A stretch of DNA of 14,492 nt from JAIRTY01 sp050257395 (GTDB taxonomy: Bacteria; Actinomycetota; Actinomycetes; Streptosporangiales; Streptosporangiaceae). Below are positions 1-5,539 of the stretch, piece after piece. The translations under genes were made by a program, and so were the position numbers. Every line of letters begins with the position of its first letter. Positions within the stretch are counted from its first letter, which is position 1. A model generated the notes under the pieces. It searched no databases. It saw only the letters and a list, made by a program, of their open reading frames with translations, and was not told where the DNA came from. Location: NCBI GenBank assembly GCA_050257395.1, contig JBLMWU010000165.1, forward strand, positions 1 to 14,492, read 5' to 3'.

Positions 1-173
1 GCCTCTGCCCGGAACCGGGCCAGCGTCTCCGGGTGCCCGGCGAACTCCGCCCGCAGCAGCTTCACCGCCACCGGCCGCTCCAGCGCCGTGTCCACCGCCC
101 GCCAGACCTCACCCGCCCCGCCAGCGGCGATCCGGTATCCAAGCCGGTAGCGCCCGGCAACCATCACACTCAC
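1..173 (-). CDS. Serine/threonine protein kinase, N-terminal fragment (cut by window start)
   Basis: Read on the minus strand, this open frame gives the start of a Hanks-type (PknB-like) kinase. It begins around residues VAGRYRLGYRIAAGGAGEVW, the glycine-rich nucleotide loop, with the first loop glycine replaced by Ala (AAGGAGEV). The VAVK motif follows, holding the ATP-anchoring lysine (residue 38 from the GTG at 173), and then a helix RFRAE typical of the kinase alphaC helix. The frame is open to position 1, so the catalytic core lies outside the window. The start is uncertain: GTG at 173, GTG at 167 and ATG at 164 are all in frame and none has a clear Shine-Dalgarno sequence. The gene lies downstream of the universal stress protein gene on the same strand but is separated by a strong hairpin, so co-transcription is doubtful. 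The family call is firm; the substrate is unknown. Confidence 0.85.
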   Translation of the reverse strand, partial: MSVMVAGRYRLGYRIAAGGAGEVWRAVDTALERPVAVKLLRAEFAGHPETLARFRAE

Positions 174-357
174 ATCAGGCACAGAGATCAGGCCCCGCCC
201 TCCCGGCGTTTCAGTCCGCAGCAGACCGGCGGGCAGTCGGCGCCGCCACCGCCTGCGGCAGTCCGGACACTTAACGGAACGCGAGGAAGCCAGCGGGCAT
301 TACACAGCCGGCCGCCGCAAGTCGGCCCGGGACGTCAATCCGCCAGGCCTGCCTGCC
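174..357. other. Non-coding gap between usp terminator and kinase
   Basis: About 180 bases between the hairpin after the stress protein gene and the kinase start. I see no protein with recognisable content and no convincing -35/-10 pair. It presumably carries the kinase promoter, read on the minus strand. Confidence 0.4.
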
Positions 358-396
358 CGCGACCGGCGGCTATGCGGCGGTGTTCCGCCGGTCGCG
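358..396 (-). terminator. Hairpin spanning the usp stop codon
   Basis: A perfect 12-bp inverted repeat has arms at 358-369 and 385-396 (CGCGACCGGCGG against CCGCCGGTCGCG) with a 15-base loop. The stress protein's TAG stop (372-370) lies in the loop, so one arm is coding sequence and the other is 3' UTR. There is no U-tract, which is common for actinomycete terminators. The stability is evident, but the terminator role is inferred from position. Confidence 0.65.
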
Positions 397-915
397 CAGG
401 ACGTGGTCAGGGGTGATCGTCTGGTGCCAGAACGCCCACCGGAGCAGGCCGTGACCGGCTTCCCGGGCAAGAGGCGGCGGCGGGACCGCCAGGACCGGGC
501 ACTGCGAATGGGTCAGGCAGTAGCGGCACACGCTGCCGGAGTAGACCCGGGCTATCACCCCGCGGCGGCCGGCGCCCACGATCAGCAGGTCGCCGGGCAG
601 GCAGGCCACGTCCACCAGCGCGGGACCGGCTTCCCCGTGCAGCACGACCGGCTGGACCGCCACGTCACGGGGAGTCTCGCCCCAGGCCGCGTCGAGAGCC
701 GCCCGCAGCCGCCGCGAGGCATCCTCGGACCACACGCGGCGCAGGTAGTCAACGGGACTGCACCTGTCAGCGAGCTCGCCGCCAGGCGCGGTCCAGGCCA
801 GAGCGGGCATCAGCGTGGCATCGCAGACGCGGGCCAGGTCTTCCGCGTAGCGCAGCGCGCGGAGGCTGCCCGGTGAGCCGCTGGTGCCGACGATGACCCG
901 GCGTACGCCGGACAC
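370..915 (-). CDS. Universal stress protein (UspA family)
   Basis: A single-domain 181-residue USP protein, a nucleotide-binding cytoplasmic fold found in large paralogous sets in actinomycetes, often linked to dormancy, hypoxia or stress. The N-terminal strand RRVIVGTSGSPGS corresponds to the usual V-D-G-S nucleotide loop, but with Thr in place of Asp. The C-terminal binding signature is at residues 114-128, GAGRRGVIARVYSGS. It matches G-2x-G-9x-G-S except that the second Gly is Arg. The tail RYCLTHSQCPVLAVPPP is typical of actinobacterial members. The start is GTG at 915, chosen because a strong GGAAGGAG lies seven bases upstream. About 30 residues follow the fold and end at a stop-spanning hairpin. 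The two binding-loop substitutions mean ATP binding should not be taken for granted. Confidence 0.9.
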   Translation of the reverse strand: MSGVRRVIVGTSGSPGSLRALRYAEDLARVCDATLMPALAWTAPGGELADRCSPVDYLRRVWSEDASRRLRAALDAAWGETPRDVAVQPVVLHGEAGPALVDVACLPGDLLIVGAGRRGVIARVYSGSVCRYCLTHSQCPVLAVPPPPLAREAGHGLLRWAFWHQTITPDHVLRDRRNTAA

Positions 916-1116
916 GGCAGCGCTCCTTCCCTAGCGGCCAATCGGTTAATGCCTAGATAACTCCTGTCCGTCCGGAAAGGAAAGCCGCATGAGGCGCCAT
1001 CCGGCCGGGCGGCTGACGGCATCCCGACGGGTCACCGGCGGCCCAGGGCGATGAGTTCCCGCTCGCCGTGAGGTCGTAGTGGGGTGAGACGGCGTGCAGG
1101 CGGGGAGGCAATCGTG
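916..1116. other. Divergent intergenic region, usp / serine hydrolase
   Basis: About 200 bases hold the promoters of two divergent genes. The stress protein's Shine-Dalgarno lies at its left edge. That of the hydrolase, GGGGAGG at 1102-1108, lies at its right edge. An AT-richer stretch at 940-965 is the likeliest usp promoter area, but I could not define a -35/-10 pair there. Confidence 0.4.
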
Positions 1117-2286
1117 ATGGGTTCGGCGACCGGGCTGACGGCGGCGGGACTGACAGGGCTGCACGCGGCGGCCGAGCGCCACGTGGCTGATGACCGGGTC
1201 CCCGGCCTGGTCGCGCTGGTGGCCCGCGGCGGGCAGGTACATGTGGAGACGCTGGGCAGGCTCGCGGCGGGCGGGCCCCCGGTGGCCCGTGACTCGATCT
1301 TCCGGATCGCCTCGACGACCAAGCCCATCACCGCGGCGGCCACGCTCGCCCTGGCCGCCGAAGGGCTGATCGGGCTGGATGAGCCGGTGGACCGGCTGCT
1401 GCCCGAGCTGGCAGACCGCAGGGTGCTGCGCCGGATGGACGGCCCGCTGGACGACACCGTGCCGGCGGCCCGTGCGATCACCGCCCGCGACCTGCTGACA
1501 TTCACGTTTGGCTTCGGCATGGTGGGCGAGATGTTCGCCGCGCCCGAGCCGTGGCCGGTCGTGGCGGCCACCGGCGAGCTGCGGCTGGCGACGATCGGCC
1601 CGCCGGATCCGCCCGTCCCGCCGGATCCGGACACCTGGATCGCGCGGCTGGGCAGCCTGCCGCTGATGGCCCAGCCTGGCGAGCGCTGGATGTACAACAC
1701 CGGCGCACACGTACTCGGCGTGCTGGCGGCGCGGGCGGCCGGGCAGCCGTTCAGCGAGGTGCTCAGAACCCGCATATTCGAGCCGCTCGGCATGCGCGAC
1801 ACCGGATTCTGGGCCGCGGAAACCCGCCGCCTCGCGACGGCCTATCAGCCCACCCCGGACGGGCTGGTGGTAGTGGACGAGCCTGACGGCAAGTGGAGCC
1901 GCCCGCCGCAGTTCGCTGATGGGGCGGCGGGCCTGGTGTCCACCGCTGATGACCTGCTCGCATTCGCCCGGATGCTGCTTGGCGGCGGGGCGCCGGTGCT
2001 GCCGCCCGGCGCGGTGCGGGCCATGACCACCGACCAGCTGACCCCGGCGCAGAAGGCCCGCGGGGGCCTGCTGCCGGGGTTCTTCGACGGCCGTTCCTGG
2101 GGGTTCTGCCAGGCGGTCTACGACAGCGGCGCGTTCGGCTGGGACGGCGGGCTGGGCACCTCCTGGCTGGCTGACCCAGCCCATGACCTGACCGTGATCG
2201 TGCTCACCCAGCGCATGTTCGAAAGCCCAGACCCGCCGCAGGTGCACCGCGACATCCAGGCCGCAGCCTACGCGGCGCTCGCCTGA
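1117..2286 (+). CDS. Serine hydrolase, class C beta-lactamase/esterase family
   Basis: A 389-residue member of the beta-lactamase-related family (class C lactamases, D-aminopeptidases, EstB-type esterases). The nucleophile motif S-x-x-K is seen at residues 66-69 (RIASTTKPITA). The second motif occurs as YNTG at 193-196 (WMYNTGAHVLG), in place of the classic Y-S-N. The third region is the loop GWDGGLGTSW near 341-350 rather than K-T-G. This form is common in actinobacterial hydrolases of unknown substrate, so a penicillin-resistance role is not implied. There is no signal peptide, so it should be cytoplasmic. The ATG at 1117 is favoured because GGGGAGG ends eight bases upstream; in-frame GTGs at 1114 and 1084 are alternatives. 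A weak 5-bp hairpin begins at the stop codon (2286-2303). It appears to be transcribed alone. Confidence 0.9.
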   Translation: MGSATGLTAAGLTGLHAAAERHVADDRVPGLVALVARGGQVHVETLGRLAAGGPPVARDSIFRIASTTKPITAAATLALAAEGLIGLDEPVDRLLPELADRRVLRRMDGPLDDTVPAARAITARDLLTFTFGFGMVGEMFAAPEPWPVVAATGELRLATIGPPDPPVPPDPDTWIARLGSLPLMAQPGERWMYNTGAHVLGVLAARAAGQPFSEVLRTRIFEPLGMRDTGFWAAETRRLATAYQPTPDGLVVVDEPDGKWSRPPQFADGAAGLVSTADDLLAFARMLLGGGAPVLPPGAVRAMTTDQLTPAQKARGGLLPGFFDGRSWGFCQAVYDSGAFGWDGGLGTSWLADPAHDLTVIVLTQRMFESPDPPQVHRDIQAAAYAALA

Positions 2287-2348
2287 GCCCCGGCTGACGG
2301 GCTGCCACGGAACATCGGTCTCGTGGCCGAGAGCGGGCCCGCCGTCTG

Positions 2349-2377
2349 TTGACGGAGCCGGTCCGCCGGGCTACGTT
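2349..2377 (+). promoter_or_regulatory. Sigma70-type promoter without an evident gene
   Basis: TTGACG at 2349-2354 and TACGTT at 2372-2377 are separated by exactly 17 bases, matching the housekeeping sigma consensus (TTGACn, TAnnnT). Transcription would begin near 2384. No recognisable plus-strand gene follows, so the transcript would run antisense into the 3' half of the P450 gene. The elements are seen in the sequence; activity is inferred. Confidence 0.5.
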
Positions 2378-2388
2378 CAGTGCACATG

Positions 2389-2403
2389 TAGGAAACTTTC
2401 CTA
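2389..2403. promoter_or_regulatory. Operator-like perfect palindrome
   Basis: TAGGAAACTTTCCTA is a perfect 7+7 inverted repeat around one base. It stands out as A/T-rich in a GC-rich region and sits just past the predicted transcription start of the promoter at 2349-2377, a classic repressor position. From memory, similar AGGAAA-N-TTTCCT dyads occur ahead of secreted hydrolase genes in actinomycetes; I could not check this. The binding protein is unknown. Confidence 0.55.
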
Positions 2404-2421
2404 TTTCTCCCTCAGATGCTC

Positions 2422-2435
2422 GGGAGGCTGGGATG
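2422..2435 (+). promoter_or_regulatory. Strong ribosome binding site and ATG of a vestigial or unrecognised ORF
   Basis: GGGAGG at 2422-2427 is followed after five bases by ATG at 2433-2435. The site lies downstream of a promoter and palindrome. The frame stays open to 2876, with 147 residues. Most of it is antisense to the P450 gene and shows no familiar protein features. The start region is duplicated: GGGATGCCAGG occurs at 2430-2440 and again at 2448-2458. It could be the 5' end of a lost gene. Confidence 0.35.
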
Positions 2436-2523
2436 CCAGGGGAAACCGGGATGCCAGGAAGATCATTATCCGTTCTGCCTGCCCTCAGGCTGCTCTTGCG
2501 GCGGTGGCGGCCCGGCAGCCCGC

Positions 2524-2559
2524 GGCTGGCGCTCAGCGTCGGTCAGCGCAGCGCCAGCC
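2524..2559 (-). terminator. Hairpin spanning the P450 stop codon
   Basis: A perfect 10-bp inverted repeat pairs GGCTGGCGCT (2524-2533) with AGCGCCAGCC (2550-2559). The 16-base loop contains the P450 TGA stop (2545-2543). There is no U-tract. It lies in the convergent space between the hydrolase and the P450, so it probably ends the conservon transcript. Confidence 0.55.
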
Positions 2560-3709
2560 TGATCTCGCGCGGGAACGACAGCGTCCCCGGCTGCCACTCC
2601 AGGCTGCTCAGCGGCCGGGCGGCGGGGAAGCTCCCGAAGAACGCCGCGAGTGCGGTGGCGAGCCACACCCTGGTCAGGGCGGCCCCGGGGCAGAAGTGGG
2701 GGCCGGCCCCGAAGGCGATATTCAGCGGCGGTGGGCCGCAGGGGTCGTGCGCCGCGGCGATCAGCGACGGCAGCACGACCATGCCCTCGGGGACCAGCCG
2801 GCCGCCGAGCCGCGTTTCCAGCAGGGCGACACGCGGCAGGGCGACCGGGAACAGCGCCCGGTGGCTGAGCAGATGAGCCGCGATCCAAGCCCAGGTCCGC
2901 TCGCCGCGCTGGCAGGCGGCGATGATCTGCGGCCGCTCGGCCACATCGGCGATGGCGACAGCGAGGACCGGGAGAATGGCGCCGAAGCCGTTGCTCACGG
3001 TGGCGATGACGTGGACGATCTGGCTGGTTGCCAGGCCGTCGAGCGCGGCGATCAGCTGCGAGGTCAGTGATCGGTCCGGCTGGGCCCGCTTCGCCGCGAC
3101 GATCGGCTCGTAGTAGCCGTACAGGTCTTCCCACGCCGCGGCCACCTCACTGACCGCCGCCGCGCTGGGTACCACGGCAAATGCGACCCGCGAGTACTTC
3201 AGGATCTGTTCCCAGTCCTCGCGGGGAATGCCCATGGCCCAGCAGACAGCCCCGGCGGTGAACGGCCCCGCGAACCCCGTGATCGCGTCCACGGTCCGGC
3301 GTGCTCCCAGTGACGCGCACAGATCGGCGGCGAGTGCCTCGATGGCGGGGCGGGTCGCCTCGGCGTCCCGGTGGGTGAACAGGCCGTTGATCCGCTGGCG
3401 GTACTCACGCAGCAGCGGCGGGTTCATGTTGAGCAGGCCCCCGTCCGGCGACTGCATCTCCGCGCCGGTCAGCGGGCACCCGGTCAGCTTCCCGGACCCG
3501 GTGACGCCGGCCATGCCGAAATGGGTGGTGTCGGTCAGGCAGCGCAGCACGTCGGCGCGCCGCCGCAGGACGAGCATGGGCTCGCCGCCGGCCGGCCGGC
3601 GGGCCAGGTCGCCGTCCGCTCCCGCTTGCAGAACCGGCGGGGGAGCGCCGTCAGGCCCGGCGTCGAAGGTCAGGACCGGGACGGGGCCCGCTCCCCGCAC
3701 TGTCAGCAT
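2543..3709 (-). CDS. Degenerate cytochrome P450 linked to a conservon
   Basis: A 388-residue P450-fold protein. The heme-binding Cys loop is intact at residues 333-342, FGAGPHFCPG, with Cys340 as thiolate ligand. The NPPLLREYRQRINGLFT segment (96-112) corresponds to the usual DPPEHxxxR region. Other hallmarks are lost. The I-helix segment that normally reads A-G-x-E/D-T-T is NGFGAI (240-245). The K-helix ExxR is replaced by HLLS (279-282). The stretch between HDP (321-323) and the heme loop is some 15-20 residues shorter than usual, so the meander is nearly gone. P450s (CYP157 and others) commonly accompany conservons, and CYP157 also lacks ExxR, but the sequence here is not obviously CYP157. 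The ATG at 3709 overlaps the upstream membrane protein gene (ATGCTGA), suggesting translational coupling. It may bind heme without normal monooxygenase chemistry. Confidence 0.85.
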   Translation of the reverse strand: MLTVRGAGPVPVLTFDAGPDGAPPPVLQAGADGDLARRPAGGEPMLVLRRRADVLRCLTDTTHFGMAGVTGSGKLTGCPLTGAEMQSPDGGLLNMNPPLLREYRQRINGLFTHRDAEATRPAIEALAADLCASLGARRTVDAITGFAGPFTAGAVCWAMGIPREDWEQILKYSRVAFAVVPSAAAVSEVAAAWEDLYGYYEPIVAAKRAQPDRSLTSQLIAALDGLATSQIVHVIATVSNGFGAILPVLAVAIADVAERPQIIAACQRGERTWAWIAAHLLSHRALFPVALPRVALLETRLGGRLVPEGMVVLPSLIAAAHDPCGPPPLNIAFGAGPHFCPGAALTRVWLATALAAFFGSFPAARPLSSLEWQPGTLSFPREIRLALR

Positions 3710-4377
3710 GGGGGCGGGCCCTGCCGGGCGCCGTGGCTGGCGAGTTCCGCGGCGCTGGCCGGGTCCAGCCAGGCCACGGGTTCGGCCCTGCGTGCCCTGC
3801 GGGCACCGAAGTCGGCGGCGAACAGCACCGCCATGCCCATCGTAATGAAGCACAGCGGGTAGGCGTACAGCAGCCGCGGCGCGTGGGCTCCCAGCGCGGG
3901 CAGGTCGAGCAGGCCGGCCACGACGAACAGCCGCCAGGCCACCAGCGTCTCGCTGCCCGGGCGGCGGTAGGCGTTGACCATGACCAGCACCATGCCGGCC
4001 CCCTCCACCGCAAGGACCAGGCACATCGCCAGGCCGGGGGCGTGAGTGAGTCGCCACAGCGCCAGGGCGGCCGCGGCGCAGCCGAGCACCGCCCAGCGGC
4101 CGGCGCCGAAGCGCCACCCGCCCCGGGCCGCCAGCACCGCGAAGACCGCCACCGTCCCGGCCAGCTGCAGGGCCGCGAGCCAGAGTGCCGCCCACGGGGG
4201 TTGCTGGGCTGCCTGGGCCGCGAGCAGGACGCCGTACTCGGCGGTCCAGATCAGCCAGGCCGCCGGATCGGGGGCGTTCACGCGCCGCCAGGCGTCCCGG
4301 AGGTAGGGCAGGTAGCCCGCGAGGCCGGTCAGCCCGGCCAGCAGGCCCCAGGCGGCAGGCTGCAGGAGCTGGCTCAT
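3703..4377 (-). CDS. Seven-helix PQ-loop-like membrane protein
   Basis: A 224-residue very hydrophobic protein with about seven predicted membrane segments (near residues 9-27, 38-56, 62-82, 94-110, 115-135, 144-162 and 168-189) and a charged cytoplasmic tail. Two related segments are visible. GYLPYLRDAWRR followed by PAAWLIWTAEYG lies at 21-49. NAYRRPGSETLVAWRLFVV lies at 135-153. This suggests a 3+1+3 duplicated architecture resembling PQ-loop/SWEET-like proteins. It is not a recognisable characterised transporter, and the substrate is unknown. The start is ATG at 4377, with no good Shine-Dalgarno. The stop overlaps the P450 start by seven bases, so the two are probably co-translated. A 93-base gap with direct repeats and a hairpin separates it from cvnD, so it may have its own promoter. 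The family assignment is inferred from visible repeats only. Confidence 0.7.
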   Translation of the reverse strand: MSQLLQPAAWGLLAGLTGLAGYLPYLRDAWRRVNAPDPAAWLIWTAEYGVLLAAQAAQQPPWAALWLAALQLAGTVAVFAVLAARGGWRFGAGRWAVLGCAAAALALWRLTHAPGLAMCLVLAVEGAGMVLVMVNAYRRPGSETLVAWRLFVVAGLLDLPALGAHAPRLLYAYPLCFITMGMAVLFAADFGARRARRAEPVAWLDPASAAELASHGARQGPPPC

Positions 4378-4398
4378 GTGCGCAGCGTGCGCCCGGCA

Positions 4399-4437
4399 CC
4401 TTGACGCCGGCCTTGCAGAAGCCTTGACGCCGGTCTT
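4399..4437. repeat. Pair of 16-base direct repeats before the PQ-loop gene
   Basis: CCTTGACGCCGGCCTT (4399-4414) recurs as CCTTGACGCCGGTCTT (4422-4437), with one mismatch and a 23-base period of about two helical turns. It lies just upstream of the membrane protein start on the minus strand. Such tandem sites often bind dimeric regulators; that role is inference. Confidence 0.45.
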
Positions 4438-4448
4438 ACCCGGCGGGT

Positions 4449-4464
4449 CCCGGGATTGCCCGGG
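4449..4464 (-). terminator. Small GC hairpin after cvnD
   Basis: CCCGGG (4449-4454), loop ATTG, CCCGGG (4459-4464) forms a 6-bp GC stem. It begins seven bases beyond the cvnD stop and has no U-tract. It may be an attenuator or terminator separating cvnABD from the membrane protein/P450 pair, but it is short enough to be chance. Confidence 0.3.
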
Positions 4465-4470
4465 GACAGG

Positions 4471-5070
4471 TCAGCGGAGGCTCAGCGGGGCTGCCATGGC
4501 GTGCTGCACGAGGGTGATCAGGATCGACTTGGCCGAGTCCCGTTCTCGCGCGTCGCACCTGACGATCGGCACGTCCTGGCTCACCCGCAGTGCTTCGGCG
4601 ACGTTCCCGGCGGTGTGGGTGAACTCGCCGTCGAACCCGTTGATACCCACGATGAACGGCAGGTCCGCGTTCTCGAAGTAGTCGACCGCGGGGAACGAAT
4701 CAGTCAGCCGGCGCGTGTCCACCAGCACGACCGCGCCGATGGCCCCCTGGATGAGGTCGTCCCACATGAACCAGAAACGGTGCTGTCCGGGCGTGCCGAA
4801 CAGGTACAGGATGAGCCCGGCGTCGAGGGTCACCCGGCCGAAGTCCATGGCCACCGTGGTGGTTGTCTTGCCCGCCAGCCCGCCCAGGTCGTCAACGCCC
4901 ACGCTGGCGGTGGTCATCACCGCCTCGGTCCGCAGCGGGGTGATCTCCGAAATCGACCCGACGAAGGTGGTCTTGCCCACGCCGAAGCCGCCCGCCACGA
5001 CGATCTTCACCGATGTCATCGCCGCTTCCCCCGGGCTGCCCCGCAGGAGCTCAGCTCTTCCGAAATCCAC
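4471..5070 (-). CDS. cvnD: Conservon Ras-like GTPase CvnD
   Basis: A 199-residue small GTPase of the conservon type (MglA/Ras-like ATP/GTP-binding family). The P-loop GGFGVGKTT is at residues 27-35. VMTTASVGVDD (51-61) is the switch I area, DFGR is at 76-79, FGTPGQHRF (91-99) replaces the DxxGQ switch II, and NGFD (144-147) stands in for NKxD. In characterised conservons CvnD works with CvnA, CvnB and CvnC as a membrane-associated complex likened to a G-protein-coupled system. I chose GTG at 5070 because the MDF-type N-terminus is typical of the family and AAAGGA lies upstream. ATG at 5019 with GGGGGAAG upstream is an alternative. It follows cvnB by 34 bases, leaving no room for cvnC. The operon order cvnA-cvnB-cvnD is clear. 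Confidence 0.93.
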   Translation of the reverse strand: MDFGRAELLRGSPGEAAMTSVKIVVAGGFGVGKTTFVGSISEITPLRTEAVMTTASVGVDDLGGLAGKTTTTVAMDFGRVTLDAGLILYLFGTPGQHRFWFMWDDLIQGAIGAVVLVDTRRLTDSFPAVDYFENADLPFIVGINGFDGEFTHTAGNVAEALRVSQDVPIVRCDARERDSAKSILITLVQHAMAAPLSLR

Positions 5071-5104
5071 TCAGTGTCCTTTCCGGGCCGGTGAAGGCCG
5101 GGTG

Positions 5105-5539
5105 TCAGCGGATCCGGGCACTGCCGTTGACGGGCTGGATCACGCTGCGCATACCGGGTGTGAGCGCGCCGCCCACCCTCTCCACCAGCAGCGTCATCTC
5201 GTAGGCGACCAGGCCCATGTCACAGTCGGCTGACGCGAGGACCGCCAGGCTGGAGCCGTTGCTGATCGCCATCACCAGCAGCAGCCCGCGCTCCATCTCG
5301 ACGACCGTCTGGGTGACCGGGCCGCCTTCGAACACCCGTGCCGCCCCCTGCGTCAGGCTGGCCAGGCCGGAGGTCACCGCGCTCAGCTGGTCCACGCGGT
5401 CCGGCAGGAGGCCGTCCGAGGACGCGAGCGGCAGGCCATCGGCGGAAACAACGATCGCATGGGCCACGGACGGCGTCCGGTCCACGAAATCGGTGACGAG
5501 CCAGTTCAGGTCCTGTGCTGGACCAGGCAGCGGGCTCAC
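5105..5539 (-). CDS. cvnB: Roadblock/LC7 protein CvnB
   Basis: A 144-residue Roadblock/LC7-domain protein, the small partner that in conservons binds the sensor and regulates the GTPase. Family-typical stretches are visible: LNWLVTDFVDRTPSVAHAIV (residues 11-30), VSADGLPLASSDGL, GAARVFEGGPVTQTVVEMERG and DCDMGLVAYEMTLLVERVG near the end. The start is GTG at 5539. It overlaps the cvnA stop as GTGA and is preceded by GAGGAG about six bases upstream, so translational coupling to cvnA is likely. The frame stays open upstream of this point but there it is only the antiphase shadow of cvnA. DUF742 (CvnC) is not fused to it: the protein ends soon after the Roadblock domain, with GMRSVIQPVNGSARIR. 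Confidence in the family is high. Confidence 0.93.
   Translation of the reverse strand: MSPLPGPAQDLNWLVTDFVDRTPSVAHAIVVSADGLPLASSDGLLPDRVDQLSAVTSGLASLTQGAARVFEGGPVTQTVVEMERGLLLVMAISNGSSLAVLASADCDMGLVAYEMTLLVERVGGALTPGMRSVIQPVNGSARIR

Noticed and set aside
945..961. GTTA-N9-TAAC dyad in the usp/hydrolase gap
   Set aside because: Only four-base arms; too weak to call an operator.
946..2247. Long minus-strand frame opposite the serine hydrolase
   Set aside because: Composition is Arg/His/Gln/Pro-rich with no family features. It is the antisense shadow of a well-defined hydrolase.
3710..4399. In-frame extension of the P450 reading frame upstream to 4399 (618 residues in all)
   Set aside because: The extension is Arg/Pro/Gly-rich antiphase sequence over the membrane protein gene, which has clear hydrophobic segments. 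The P450 fits a start at 3709.
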